A stretch of 64,000 bases of DNA from an uncultured Rhizobiaceae group bacterium (GCA_938010435.1 CALLUS010000014.1:186001-250000); one strand, 5' to 3'. Numbered from the stretch's first letter, positions 39,437-48,992 are shown. The notes: generated by a model not told the origin, from the letters alone. Program-made: numbers and translations.

Positions 39437-40324
39437 ATGACAATGCAGACAAAAGACTGGGCAGCGCTTGGACTGCTGTCTTTGATATGGGGTGCCACGT
39501 TTCTATTTGGCCGCATCGCCATTGCGGAACTCCCTCCACTCACTTTGACACTTGCTCGCGTGGCTATAGCAGCTATCGTTTTGAACATTGCATTGATCTT
39601 TGTCAGCGACATGTTCCAACATTCCAAATCTATGTGGCTGAACTTCGCGGTGATGGGCATCTTGAACAACATCATCCCTTTCGGATTGATTTTTTACGGG
39701 CAGCAAGAAATTGGAGCTGGATTAGCATCAATCATCAACGCAATGACGCCTATATGGACCTTGATCATCGCACATCAGACGACAAGCGATGAAAAAATGT
39801 CAGGTCAAAAAACTTTGGGTATAGTCTTCGGCTTTCTCGGCGTCGGTGTGTTAATTGGCTTGGATGCATTTAATGGATTAGGTGGAACCGTCACAGCGCA
39901 GATAGCAATTTTGGGTGCAACGATTTCTTATGGTTTTGCAGCCGTTTTTGGACGCAGGTTTGCAAATGTACCACCAATACAAACAGCCCGTGGCCAATTA
40001 ACAATGTCATCACTCATATTGCTACCACTCGCTTTGTTCATTGACCAACCGTGGCTTTTACCAATTCCGTCCACACCAACAATTCTGTCCGTCCTCATCT
40101 TAGCGGTCGTCTGCACCGCATTTGCTTACATTCTCTATTTCAACATTTTAAAGAGCGCGGGTGCCGTAAACGCTGCACTGGTTACATTTTTAATTCCCCC
40201 GTCAGCAATTGTATTGGGTATTGTATTTCTCGGTGAAACATTAGCTATGCGCGAGATTATGGGAATTGCCTTAATCATGACCGGATTGATTATTATCGAC
40301 GGTCGTTTATTGAAAAGGCCGTAG
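39437..40324 (+). CDS. EamA/DMT-superfamily transporter
   Basis: A 295-residue transporter with about ten membrane segments and two EamA repeats: WAALGLLSLIWGATFLFGRIAI at the start and YGFAAVFGRRFANVPPIQTARGQ opening the second repeat. Substrate unknown. It is first in a three-gene run with a membrane protein (28 bases on) and an amidase (4-base overlap), which suggests export or import of an amide-related compound, by inference only. Confidence 0.9.
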   Translation: MTMQTKDWAALGLLSLIWGATFLFGRIAIAELPPLTLTLARVAIAAIVLNIALIFVSDMFQHSKSMWLNFAVMGILNNIIPFGLIFYGQQEIGAGLASIINAMTPIWTLIIAHQTTSDEKMSGQKTLGIVFGFLGVGVLIGLDAFNGLGGTVTAQIAILGATISYGFAAVFGRRFANVPPIQTARGQLTMSSLILLPLALFIDQPWLLPIPSTPTILSVLILAVVCTAFAYILYFNILKSAGAVNAALVTFLIPPSAIVLGIVFLGETLAMREIMGIALIMTGLIIIDGRLLKRP

Positions 40325-40352
40325 AACATATCCATTTCGCCGAAAGAGCATT

Positions 40353-41090
40353 TTGTCCATTCAGTTCACAACACCTCCAGAATTGTATCGAAAAGAAACC
40401 GCAGACCTGTCGAGTTTTTGGTATCTTTGGGCACCGGTATTGACCGCCATTGCCATTCTTTGCACAGCTTGGATAAACCGACCATTTTATAACAAATGGA
40501 TGGGCTCTGAACAAACTGGTTTGCTAGAATTTGTGCATTTCTTTCTGCCCGCCATCACCGCATTAATCGCCATTAAATGTCTTTTTCATCCCTACGTTCG
40601 GAAAAATGGCTTTTTAGTTTTCTGGTTTTCCACCATGGCTGTTGGCGGAATTTATCTGGGTGGAGAAGAGGCAAGCTGGGGTCAACACTATGCAGGTTGG
40701 ACCACACCGGATTTTTGGTTGAGTGTAAATGATCAGCAAGAAACCAACCTTCACAACACGAGCTTTCTACTGGATCAATATCCACGAGCATTGCTGAAAA
40801 TTGGCATTGCAATCGGCGCATTGATTATTCCTTGGATGTTACTCAACCGTCCAAATAAAGTGCCGCGGCAATTCGATTTTATCTATCCACCACTGGCCAT
40901 GGCACCGCTTGCACTCTTGGTTTTAGCAACCGAGGTTTACAACAAGCTTCAAGGCGAAGTTTCTTGGACTATTATTAAACTTGTCCGGGGAGGAGAATTC
41001 CAAGAAACATTCATATCTTGGTGCCTCGTTTATTATGCTTTCAGCCTTTTGTGGCGACTCAAAAAAATTGAAAAAACACAAGTCCGATGA
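40353..41090 (+). CDS. Membrane protein with GEEASWGQ motif, unknown function
   Basis: A 245-residue protein with about six membrane segments. A strongly patterned loop has GGEEASWGQHYAGW followed by NDQQETNLHNTSFLLDQ; similar E-E-x-S-W-G-Q and N-x-Q-x-E-x-N-L-H-N motifs recur in uncharacterised bacterial membrane proteins, and the clustered Glu, His and Asn suggest a metal or catalytic site. No ATG opens the frame. A TTG at 40353 with AAGAG six bases upstream is the only start that keeps the first membrane segment. It overlaps the amidase gene by four bases. Confidence 0.75.
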   Translation: MSIQFTTPPELYRKETADLSSFWYLWAPVLTAIAILCTAWINRPFYNKWMGSEQTGLLEFVHFFLPAITALIAIKCLFHPYVRKNGFLVFWFSTMAVGGIYLGGEEASWGQHYAGWTTPDFWLSVNDQQETNLHNTSFLLDQYPRALLKIGIAIGALIIPWMLLNRPNKVPRQFDFIYPPLAMAPLALLVLATEVYNKLQGEVSWTIIKLVRGGEFQETFISWCLVYYAFSLLWRLKKIEKTQVR

Positions 41091-42334
41091 GCTTATATGC
41101 CCCAATATCAGCCCTAACGACCGCTCGGGAAGTTGAGTCTGGTCGTTTAACAGCGCAGGATGCTCTCAACCACTCTCATTTGCGCATTGCTCAGCACGAT
41201 CAATATCTCAAAGTATTTGCCCAAGAGTTGCCAAAATGGGCAGTTCTTGAGGGCCATCTTTCAGGCATTTCTATTGGTATTAAAGATGTGTTCGACACAT
41301 ACGATATGCCAACGGCGTATGGGTCCCCCATTTATAATAATCACCAACCAGCGACAGATTCAGCACTTGTCACCATGTTACGCAATTGCGGTGCAACCAT
41401 TGCAGGCAAAACCGTTACGACCGAATTTGCTTGGTTCTCGCCCGGCAAAACACGCAACCCGCACAATCTCAAACATACACCGGGTGGATCGTCTTCCGGG
41501 TCTGCTGCCGGCGTGGCCGCAGGTTTTTTTCCCGCAGCCATTGGCACACAAACAGGTGGTTCAATCATTCGTCCGGCTGCATTCTGCGGGGTATCCGGGT
41601 ACAAACCCAGCTTTCGGTTATTTCCAACACTTGGCCTAAAACATTTTTCTTGGTCTCTCGATACGATTGGGTTTTTTGCGGCCCGAGCAGAAGACAATGC
41701 ATTCATCGCAGCCACATGTTCAAATCGTGACTTGATGATAAATCATACGGACAAATCTGCTCCAAAAATTGGCATCTACAAGAGTTCGATTGATCATATC
41801 ATGTCGCCAGCGATGGAACATTCAATCGAGCAATTAGCAGCTCGCGCCGAAAAATCTGGAGCTGTAGTGGTGGATGTGAATGCGCCTGCACCGGTCGAAG
41901 AGGCTCGGTCGGCACATGCAGTTATTCAAGATTTTGAAGCAGTCTTGGCATTAGCGGACGAACGTTGCAGGTTCTCAGGTCAGTTTTCAGAAAAGCTGGC
42001 TCTCTATTTGGCAGAAGGCCAAGAGATTACACCTGCACAATATGACGAAGCCAGGCGCACCGCAAATCACGCAAGGAAGGCAAGTCGTCAACTGTTTGAT
42101 GATTGCGATGTTCTGTTATTGCCTTCAGCTCCCGGCAGCGCGCCGGAAACACTGCAATCAACTGGCGATTCTATTTTCAATCGCATGTGGACTTTACTGG
42201 GCATGCCTTGTGTAAATATTGTGTCCGGTTTCGACAATAATGGCCTACCTTTGGGCGTACAAATTATTGCGCCATTTGGACAAGACAAAAAAGCTCTTCA
42301 AGCGGCCCACTGGTTAGAATGCAATTCTGAATAG
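41087..42334 (+). CDS. Amidase (amidase signature family)
   Basis: A 415-residue cytosolic hydrolase of the amidase signature family. The Ser-cisSer-Lys triad is intact: K66 in SIGIKDVFD, the cis-Ser in TPGGSSSGSAAGVAAG (residues 131-146), and nucleophile S159 in GTQTGGSIIRPAA. It hydrolyses an amide to an acid plus ammonia or amine. It is shorter than GatA (about 480 residues), and no GatB or GatC lies nearby, so a role in tRNA amidation is unlikely. It is last in an operon with an EamA carrier and a membrane protein. Confidence 0.9.
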   Translation: MSLYAPISALTTAREVESGRLTAQDALNHSHLRIAQHDQYLKVFAQELPKWAVLEGHLSGISIGIKDVFDTYDMPTAYGSPIYNNHQPATDSALVTMLRNCGATIAGKTVTTEFAWFSPGKTRNPHNLKHTPGGSSSGSAAGVAAGFFPAAIGTQTGGSIIRPAAFCGVSGYKPSFRLFPTLGLKHFSWSLDTIGFFAARAEDNAFIAATCSNRDLMINHTDKSAPKIGIYKSSIDHIMSPAMEHSIEQLAARAEKSGAVVVDVNAPAPVEEARSAHAVIQDFEAVLALADERCRFSGQFSEKLALYLAEGQEITPAQYDEARRTANHARKASRQLFDDCDVLLLPSAPGSAPETLQSTGDSIFNRMWTLLGMPCVNIVSGFDNNGLPLGVQIIAPFGQDKKALQAAHWLECNSE

Positions 42335-42340
42335 TCTTAG

Positions 42341-43366
42341 TTAATCTATCGGGTTGAAACCTTCATCATCAGCATGCGAACCGAGCCACAATGCAACCGT
42401 TAACGCGCCATCCAAACTTGCATCTGGCGCAAGCATGCTTTGTTCTTCCAGTTGAAAGCCTGCCAGCGAAAACCAACGCTCGATCTGCTCTGTAGCAATA
42501 CCAAGCCGCCGATGAGTGTGTTCTTCTCGCAAAAACTCAAATTCATGGGGTGCAAAATCTACGATCAATATTTTACCGTTTTGAGAAAGAGCACGTTTGG
42601 CCTGCCGCAATGCCAACGCAGGGTCTTCTAAGAAGTGAATAACTTGGTGCAATACGATAAGATCATAACGTGCCGAAGGCTCAAGTTTGTAGACATCCCC
42701 AAATCGCACTTGCATATAGTCATATTGCCCCCGTGCTAAGGCCGCACGCGCAACTGCCAACATATCGTGGCTCGTGTCTATGCCCAAACCTCGTGCAACG
42801 TGAGGGGCAAATAATTCTAGAATGCGGCCTGTTCCTGTTCCCAAATCCAAAACTGTTTCTGGATTGGAACGCAGACCAAAAGAAAGCATCTCCGTTTCAA
42901 CATCGCTTTCAGCCACATGGAGCGAACGAATCTTATTCCATTGTTCAGCGTTGGCAGCAAAGTAATCGGCGGCACGGCGTCCACGTTGCTCCCGCACTGC
43001 ATCGAGTTTTTCACGGTCAACTGCCAATACAGGGTCTTCAAAATCCAACCCTTTCAACACAGTATTCAAGAATACACGTTGGGGTCCACTGTCCACATTT
43101 CGAAAATAAGCCCATGCCCCCTCTTGAAACCTTTCGGTCAAACCCGCTTCAACAAGCAATTTCAGGTGGCGGGAAATGCGAGGCTGGCTTTGATCCAATA
43201 TGCTCATCAGCTCACTGACGGTAAGGTCCACACGGTCCATCAAAGCTAACAGCCGAAGCCGAGTTTGTTCCCCCGCAGCCCGAAGCCAAGCGACAGAATC
43301 ATCCAGCTTATTCGCAGGTGTTTCAGTCAAACCAGTTGTAACCTTAAGCATTTTAACAACAGACAT
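42341..43366 (-). CDS. ArsR-family regulator fused to SAM-dependent methyltransferase
   Basis: A protein of about 341 residues with an N-terminal ArsR winged helix (about residues 30-110 with LTVSELMSILDQSQPRISRHLKLLVEAGL) and a class I methyltransferase domain (about 150-300, SAM motif ETVLDLGTGTGRILELF). Rhizobia have such fusions near methionine-cycle genes (metF/metH), where SAM or homocysteine sensing is suspected; none of those genes is in this window. The start is uncertain (ATG 43366 or 43351, neither with a clear SD). It is divergent from the DUF2293 gene. Confidence 0.85.
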   Translation of the reverse strand: MSVVKMLKVTTGLTETPANKLDDSVAWLRAAGEQTRLRLLALMDRVDLTVSELMSILDQSQPRISRHLKLLVEAGLTERFQEGAWAYFRNVDSGPQRVFLNTVLKGLDFEDPVLAVDREKLDAVREQRGRRAADYFAANAEQWNKIRSLHVAESDVETEMLSFGLRSNPETVLDLGTGTGRILELFAPHVARGLGIDTSHDMLAVARAALARGQYDYMQVRFGDVYKLEPSARYDLIVLHQVIHFLEDPALALRQAKRALSQNGKILIVDFAPHEFEFLREEHTHRRLGIATEQIERWFSLAGFQLEEQSMLAPDASLDGALTVALWLGSHADDEGFNPID

Positions 43367-43429
43367 GACTGTGTTACATGGCGCAACGGGATGTGCAATT
43401 GTCAAAAATTACTTCAGATCGAGACGCCT

Positions 43430-43750
43430 ATGGTGAAAACCAATACGAAACGCCAACAAGCGCAACTGAAAGCTTTGCGCTCATTTATTCCAAAAGCAAA
43501 CTATGCTGATTTTTCTGCAATCGTTCTGGCCATGCGCGCCAAACACATGAGAGAATTGACAGCTGTAAACGCGGCCTTTCTGGCAACGGTCGCGCACATC
43601 CGCCATGAACACACAGATTACGATTTGCTGCGCAATGAGGGATATGATCATGATTCAGCACGTTTTTTCGTGGCTGATAATATCAATGAAATACTTGAGG
43701 AATGGGGTGCGCCCAGAGGTCTCGACAATGATCCCGGCACCCCCAATTAG
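43430..43750 (+). CDS. DUF2293 domain protein
   Basis: A 106-residue soluble basic protein with the DUF2293 pattern: a helical LRSFIPKANYADFSAIVLAM segment and the C-terminal YDHDSARFFVADNINEILEEW. Function unknown. ATG 43430 is used; longer in-frame codons upstream lie within the divergent ArsR fusion gene and are rejected. Its stop overlaps the ancestral end of the convergent DUF1772 gene. Confidence 0.8.
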   Translation: MVKTNTKRQQAQLKALRSFIPKANYADFSAIVLAMRAKHMRELTAVNAAFLATVAHIRHEHTDYDLLRNEGYDHDSARFFVADNINEILEEWGAPRGLDNDPGTPN

Positions 43751-43836
43751 GTTGTTGTTCTAGGTATTTTCAATAAGCCCCATCCAGCCAATAACAATCC
43801 CACTGCACTCGCAACAGTTCGAAGCTGGTTCCAAAA
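43747..43836 (-). pseudogene. Severed C-terminal end of the DUF1772 gene
   Basis: After the TAA at 43837-43839 the same frame continues for 29 codons as FWNQLRTVASAVGLLLAGWG and a short tail, then TAA. This matches the family's conserved end (W-x-x-WN-x-x-RT-x-A followed by the last membrane segment). The frame ends by overlapping the DUF2293 stop, as expected of an intact convergent gene. It is probably no longer translated, unless the stop is read through or is an assembly error. Confidence 0.6.
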
Positions 43837-44262
43837 TTACCATTTTACCGAATACGTTGACCATATTTCTTGCGCGGCATCTATATTCTTCGACAAATCA
43901 ACGCTCTCTAAGGCTGTGTTCATGGGCACATTGACCATTACAGTCGGTAAGAAAACTCCTAATATATAGATTATCGCTGCACCTAGAAACGCAAACCCAA
44001 CAGTCCATGAACGCAAAAATAGAGCCAAGAAACCGGTCAAACCAAGAACAATGGGAGTGAGAAAGAAGGTTGGGAAAAACACCGCGTTTCGAACAGAAAT
44101 ATTCATGGCATTCATTGCTCTTATCGCCGCGTCAGGTGGTAAGTTGTCCAGTCCCCACATCGTGCTGCACACCCACGCGTAGAAAAATCCGGCAATCAAA
44201 CCGTTGAATAAAATCGCGAGCAATGCGCTAATTCTCAAAACGGCCATAACAATATTCCCCAT
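43837..44262 (-). CDS. DUF1772 (anthrone oxygenase-like) membrane protein, truncated by an in-frame stop
   Basis: The visible 141 residues carry three of the family's four membrane segments. They include AIRAMNAMNISVRNAVFFPTFF and the conserved MVNVPMNTALESVD (N-x-P-x-N) motif, and end in WSTYSVKW at a TAA. DUF1772 proteins normally go on with WN-x-x-RT and a fourth membrane helix, and exactly this is found in frame after the stop. The gene is therefore probably a recent nonsense mutant. DUF1772 includes anthrone oxygenases; function here unknown. Confidence 0.75.
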   Translation of the reverse strand: MGNIVMAVLRISALLAILFNGLIAGFFYAWVCSTMWGLDNLPPDAAIRAMNAMNISVRNAVFFPTFFLTPIVLGLTGFLALFLRSWTVGFAFLGAAIIYILGVFLPTVMVNVPMNTALESVDLSKNIDAAQEIWSTYSVKW

Positions 44263-44326
44263 CTGCTGTTGAAGATAGCTTAGCCGATGAACATTGCTTG
44301 AAAGCGTCTGGTTTGTTGCGCTTGAG

Positions 44327-44944
44327 TTAAGTTACCTGATAAATCCACTGGGGCATTATTCGGGCTTCGAAACCTTCTCCAACAGAAATTTTACCGGGTC
44401 TTTCCACCCAACCAACGAGGCCACGAAGATGTTTGGCTTGCTTTGGAAACTCCATTTCGATGTCATCACGTCCCTCAAACTGAGAAGCTATCGCGCGGCC
44501 TGAAACACGGCATGGACCGTTATCTCCATCAACTTTGATTGTCACGCCATTGTCAAAAAACAAGAGCGTGCGCGGTGGTAGCATTGTCAGATTATCAATC
44601 CCCTCAAGCAGCAAGTTCCCGCCAATCCATTCAGGTTTTAACTCTGGAATATCAAGACGACCAGCAACGGCACGCAATTCATCTGGTGCTAGAATAGACA
44701 CTTGACGTTCGTTTCGCATTTCTGTTCCACGCTTGTACCAAGGTTCACGTCCACCAGATTTTCGCGTTGGACCTGCGTGGAAATCACCAGGAACACCGTC
44801 AAAGGTTAGTGGCAATTCATCAATAGCCGCAGTTTGAAAGTTGCGACCCTCTGCTTTGAAGAGACCAGCCACATGTCCACGTATTTTTTGCGCTGGAACG
44901 ATTTCAATTTCTTCACGATGGCTGGCAAATGGATCAACGGACAT
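44327..44944 (-). CDS. MOSC domain protein
   Basis: A protein of about 205 residues matching the MOSC (molybdenum cofactor sulfurase C-terminal) domain. It has the early GVPGDFHAGPTRKSGGREPW segment, RQVSILAPDEL, WIGGNLLLEGIDNLTMLPP, and the conserved cysteine in NGPCRVSGRAIAS that ligates the cofactor. MOSC proteins bind molybdenum cofactor and reduce N-hydroxylated compounds or carry sulfur; the substrate is not evident. ATG 44944 is used; upstream codons start only with TTG. Confidence 0.85.
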   Translation of the reverse strand: MSVDPFASHREEIEIVPAQKIRGHVAGLFKAEGRNFQTAAIDELPLTFDGVPGDFHAGPTRKSGGREPWYKRGTEMRNERQVSILAPDELRAVAGRLDIPELKPEWIGGNLLLEGIDNLTMLPPRTLLFFDNGVTIKVDGDNGPCRVSGRAIASQFEGRDDIEMEFPKQAKHLRGLVGWVERPGKISVGEGFEARIMPQWIYQVT

Positions 44945-45091
44945 TTGAAAATCTACTTTCAATCAATGATTACGGAACGACAAAACCGGCATCCAAAATC
45001 TGCAGCATCATCAAATTGACAATGTTTTGAAACCCAATGGCTGAAAATACGTTTAGATTAAAGACATGATTCAAACTCGGCGGAATATTAG

Positions 45092-46231
45092 ATGAAGTAT
45101 TTGACCTTATCGACCATAATTTTTGCAACATTTGTCACAGGTCAAAATGCTGCAAATGCCGAAACGTTTGATATTCAAGGAACCGGAGGGTCAAACATCA
45201 CTGCCTCAGAAATTGCGGCATTCGACTCCCCATGGGCCATGACGTTCATCGACAAGGAACGCATGTTGGTCACCACCAAGCCTGGCAAAATGTGGTTGGT
45301 GGGAACTGATAACGAAAAGGTCGAGGTGGGTAGCGTTCCAAAAGCTGTGGTTGGTGGACAAGGTGGTTTAGGCGATATTGTCCCTCATCCACAATTTGCA
45401 GAAAATCAGATCGTCTATCTTTCTTACGTAGACTCAAACGACAATGGCGCAACACGAGGCTCGGTTGTTGTGCGCGCAAAGTTAGACACATCATCGGCAC
45501 CTAAACTCACGAATATCGAGAAGGTGTGGACGCAACTTCCCAAGACTTCAGGACGTGGCCATTTCTCTCATAAAATTACGTTTGGTCCAAAAGGCTCCTC
45601 CCAAGAGGGCAAATTGTTCATCACGTCTGGCGACCGCCAACAACAAACACCGGCTCAAGATTGGGACAAAGCACTTGGCAAAATCATCCGACTGAATGAC
45701 GATGGTTCAGTGCCCATCGACAATCCCTACCAAGACAAGGGAGAACTAGCGAAATCGTTCTGGTCCGTTGGGCACCGAAATTTACTCGGTATTTCATTTG
45801 ATGTTGAAGGAACACTTTGGGCACATGAGATGGGACCTAAACACGGTGATGAACTCAACTTGATCAAACCGGGCAAAAACTACGGTTGGCCGGTCGTATC
45901 CAATGGCAACAACTATAGCGGCAAAGTTATACCGAACCATGACACGCGGCCGGAATTTGAAGCCCCTAAAGCCTACTGGGTGCCATCCATAGCCCCGTCT
46001 GGTTTGGTCATTTACACCGGAAATATGTTTCCTAAATTCGAAGGCAACGCATTGATTGGCGGCCTCGTCAGCCGTGCACTTGTGCGTGTGGAAATAGACG
46101 GCAACACGGCTAAAGAAGTTGAACGCTTTGAATGGGGAAAGCGTATCAGAGAAGTTGAGCAGGCTCCTGATGGATCTTTATACGTTTTGGAAGACAGAGA
46201 AGGTGGGCGTCTGTTACGTTTGGCAAAATAA
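45092..46231 (+). CDS. PQQ-dependent sugar dehydrogenase (soluble GDH/YliI type)
   Basis: A 379-residue periplasmic protein: a signal peptide (about 1-24, ending NAANA) then a six-bladed beta-propeller as in aldose sugar dehydrogenases. Typical blocks are [41 protein letters not shown]-like [13 protein letters not shown] with the catalytic His, [11 protein letters not shown], and [25 protein letters not shown], which binds calcium and PQQ. It oxidises an aldose to a lactone. It is 20 bases before a Gfo/Idh gene, so both may act on one sugar. Confidence 0.9.
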   Translation: MKYLTLSTIIFATFVTGQNAANAETFDIQGTGGSNITASEIAAFDSPWAMTFIDKERMLVTTKPGKMWLVGTDNEKVEVGSVPKAVVGGQGGLGDIVPHPQFAENQIVYLSYVDSNDNGATRGSVVVRAKLDTSSAPKLTNIEKVWTQLPKTSGRGHFSHKITFGPKGSSQEGKLFITSGDRQQQTPAQDWDKALGKIIRLNDDGSVPIDNPYQDKGELAKSFWSVGHRNLLGISFDVEGTLWAHEMGPKHGDELNLIKPGKNYGWPVVSNGNNYSGKVIPNHDTRPEFEAPKAYWVPSIAPSGLVIYTGNMFPKFEGNALIGGLVSRALVRVEIDGNTAKEVERFEWGKRIREVEQAPDGSLYVLEDREGGRLLRLAK

Positions 46232-46251
46232 TAAAGCTGGGATATTGAATA

Positions 46252-47241
46252 ATGTTGCGTTGGGGAATTCTATCGACTGCCAAGATCGGAATTGAACACG
46301 TCATTCCGGCGGTTTTAAGCTCAAACAACAGTGTTATCACTGCAATCGCCAGCCGAGACCTGTCTCGGGCACAGAATGTCACAAAACAATTTGCTGTCCC
46401 GACAGCCTTTGGCTCTTATGAAGAATTGCTTGAGAGCGACCTCGTTGATGCGATCTATATTCCGCTTGTTACCAGCCAACACGTGGAATGGTCTATCAAA
46501 GCGGCCAATTCCGGAAAGCATGTCTTGTGCGAAAAACCAATCGCTCTGGCAGCAAAAGAAATTGATGCGATTGTTGAGGCACGAGACAGAAACAACGTTC
46601 TCGTTTCAGAAGCGTTTATGGTCACCTACCACTCCCAATGGCACAAAGTACGTTCGCTCATATCAGAGGGTGCTATAGGCACTCTGAAACATGTTCAGGG
46701 AGCGTTCACATATTTCAATCAAGACGCAGATAACATGCGCAACAAGCCTGAACTTGGTGGTGGCGCCTTACCCGATATCGGCGTTTACCCGACTGTCACC
46801 ACCCGCTTTGCAACGGGTGTTGAACCGATCAGAGTATCAGCCACTGTGGAGCGGGATGCAAACTTTGGCACGGACACTTATGCCAGTTGCCGTGCGGATT
46901 TCGGCTCGTTTGAAATGAGTATGTATGTCTCAACCCAAATGGCTTTGCGTCAGGAAATGGCATTTCATGGCGACAAAGGCTGGATTGAGATGGCAGCACC
47001 GTTCAACGCTGGCCTGTATGATGCTGATGTAGTGACACTTCATAACGGCGATCACGGCGAAACACAGAGTTTTCGCTTTGCAGGAGTAAATCAATACCAA
47101 TTGCAAATCGAAGCGTTTGCCCGTGCTGTTCGATCCGGAGACAACAGCGAAATGTTTTCACTTGAAGACTCAATCAAAAATCAAAAGCTGATAGACGCAA
47201 TTTACGCTGCAGGAAAAAGCGGCAATTGGGAGGCCGTCTAG
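46252..47241 (+). CDS. Gfo/Idh/MocA-family oxidoreductase
   Basis: A 329-residue NAD(P)-dependent dehydrogenase. The N-terminal Rossmann fold ([18 protein letters not shown]) is followed by the family's [10 protein letters not shown] motif near residue 100, with its conserved Lys, and [11 protein letters not shown] in the substrate domain. Family members oxidise sugars, inositols or dihydrodiols. It follows the PQQ sugar dehydrogenase gene closely. Its last codons form half of a hairpin shared with the convergent SulP gene. Confidence 0.9.
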   Translation: MLRWGILSTAKIGIEHVIPAVLSSNNSVITAIASRDLSRAQNVTKQFAVPTAFGSYEELLESDLVDAIYIPLVTSQHVEWSIKAANSGKHVLCEKPIALAAKEIDAIVEARDRNNVLVSEAFMVTYHSQWHKVRSLISEGAIGTLKHVQGAFTYFNQDADNMRNKPELGGGALPDIGVYPTVTTRFATGVEPIRVSATVERDANFGTDTYASCRADFGSFEMSMYVSTQMALRQEMAFHGDKGWIEMAAPFNAGLYDADVVTLHNGDHGETQSFRFAGVNQYQLQIEAFARAVRSGDNSEMFSLEDSIKNQKLIDAIYAAGKSGNWEAV

Positions 47242-47254
47242 CGGTCTCCCAATT
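47224..47254. terminator. Bidirectional terminator-like hairpin between convergent genes
   Basis: AATTGGGAG (47224-47232) and CTCCCAATT (47246-47254) form a perfect 9-bp stem, and CCG/CGG inside may extend it. It spans the Gfo/Idh stop codon and lies 11 bases past the SulP stop. On the minus strand a T5 run follows after five bases; on the plus strand the T-run is weak. Confidence 0.5.
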
Positions 47255-47264
47255 CATCTTAGAG

Positions 47265-48872
47265 CTAATGACCGCCACCAAAGATTGCTGTCTTTACTGA
47301 GTAATCGACCGCAATTTGATAATCAGGATCATCGTCTGAATCAACCATAATTTGCCCGGCTTTGTTGAGCAGGTCGTGACAATCACGAGACAAGTGGCGC
47401 AACTGCACTTCTTTGCCTTCGTTTTCATATTTAGTCGCCACGGCTTCAATCGCCTGAAGCGCAGACTGGTCCACCACGCGACTGTTGATAAAGTCGATAA
47501 TCACCAAAGACGGGTCCTCTTTCGGGGAGAAAATCTCGCCAAATCCTTCCGCAGAACCAAAGAACAGCGGTCCTTCTATACGATAAACTTTAGCGCCTTC
47601 TGTGGACGTATGTGAAACCGCATGAATGCGCGTTGCATTGTTCCATGCGTAGGCCAGTGCAGAAACAATAACACCCACAACCACGGCAATCGCCAAATCG
47701 CTCATGACCGTGACAACGGTCACCAGCAAAATCACCAACGCGTCGGTCAATGGAATACGGCGCAAAATGGTGAGACTTTGCCAAGCAAATGTCCCTATCA
47801 CCACCATGAACATCACACCAACCAGCGCGGCGAGCGGAATTTGTTCTATCAAACCTGATGCGACGAGGATGAAGGCCAGCAAAAACAGAGAAGCAGCAAT
47901 GCCAGAAAGACGTGTGCGACCACCAGACTTCACATTGATCATGGACTGGCCAATCATAGCACAGCCGCCCATACCGCCGAAAAAGCCCGTGATTGTATTG
48001 GCAGCGCCCTGCGCCAAACATTCCTGCGAAGCACCGCCACGCTTGCCGGTGATTTCACCAACCAAGTTAAGCGTCAGCAAGCTTTCGATCAGGCCGATGG
48101 CAGCAAGAATAAGTGCATAAGGAAAAATGATCTTCAGCATTTCCAAGTCAAACGGAACGCTTGGAATATGAAAGGCTGGCAGCCCGCCTTTTATGGAAGC
48201 CAAGTCGCCGACGCGCGGCACATCAATGTTAAAAAGGATCACCAAACCAGCCACAATGCCGATGCCAGCAAGCGGCGCTGGCACAAGATTTGTGATTTTC
48301 GGGAAACCCCAGATAATCACCATGGTCAAAACAACCAGACCCAGCATCAAAACCAACGGCCAGCCGGTCATCCATGTTTGCGTGCCATCTGCGCCAGCAA
48401 TCTTAAACTGGGTCAACTGCGCCATAAAAATCACGATGGCTAAGCCGTTCACGAAACCCAGCATGACAGGATGAGGAACAAGACGGATGAACTTCCCAAG
48501 CCTGAATATACCCGCAAGAATTTGTAATATTCCCATCAACACAACAGTGGCAAACAGATATTCAACACCATGGGTGGAAACGAGCGACACCATGACAACA
48601 GCAAGCGCACCAGTTGCACCAGAAATCATACCAGGGCGACCACCAAACACAGCAGTGATAAGTCCTACGATAAACGCTGCATACAATCCAACAAGAGGAT
48701 GAACCCCTGCTACAAATGCAAACGCAACGGCTTCCGGCACCAAAGCCAAAGCCACAGTGAGACCGGAAAGAACTTCTGTTTTCACGCTGCTCACGCTCAA
48801 GAAATTCTCGATCGTTCTCTGACGTCCAGAGATTGTAAAGCGTTCTGCAAACGCGGCGAGTGTGGCTCTCAT
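47265..48872 (-). CDS. SulP-family anion transporter with STAS domain
   Basis: A 535-residue inner-membrane protein of the SulP (SLC26-like) family: about 11-14 membrane segments up to residue 410, with ALVPEAVAFAFVAGVHPLVGLYAAF near the start (the SulP signature) and GGMGGCAMIGQSMINVKSGGRTRLSG in the middle, then a cytoplasmic STAS domain to the C-terminus (VIIDFINSRVVDQSALQAIEAV). Substrates of the family are sulfate, bicarbonate or dicarboxylates. ATG 48872 with GGA upstream is preferred over TTG 48884. Confidence 0.93.
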   Translation of the reverse strand: MRATLAAFAERFTISGRQRTIENFLSVSSVKTEVLSGLTVALALVPEAVAFAFVAGVHPLVGLYAAFIVGLITAVFGGRPGMISGATGALAVVMVSLVSTHGVEYLFATVVLMGILQILAGIFRLGKFIRLVPHPVMLGFVNGLAIVIFMAQLTQFKIAGADGTQTWMTGWPLVLMLGLVVLTMVIIWGFPKITNLVPAPLAGIGIVAGLVILFNIDVPRVGDLASIKGGLPAFHIPSVPFDLEMLKIIFPYALILAAIGLIESLLTLNLVGEITGKRGGASQECLAQGAANTITGFFGGMGGCAMIGQSMINVKSGGRTRLSGIAASLFLLAFILVASGLIEQIPLAALVGVMFMVVIGTFAWQSLTILRRIPLTDALVILLVTVVTVMSDLAIAVVVGVIVSALAYAWNNATRIHAVSHTSTEGAKVYRIEGPLFFGSAEGFGEIFSPKEDPSLVIIDFINSRVVDQSALQAIEAVATKYENEGKEVQLRHLSRDCHDLLNKAGQIMVDSDDDPDYQIAVDYSVKTAIFGGGH

Positions 48873-48992
48873 AGGAGTGTCCAATTAGATGTTTTGGTGA
48901 ATGACTGCTCACAAGGCAACTGGTCACAACACCGAATAAAATGCGTTCCGCCCGATGAAACTCACCGAGCGAAATTGAATCAACTCGACAGC

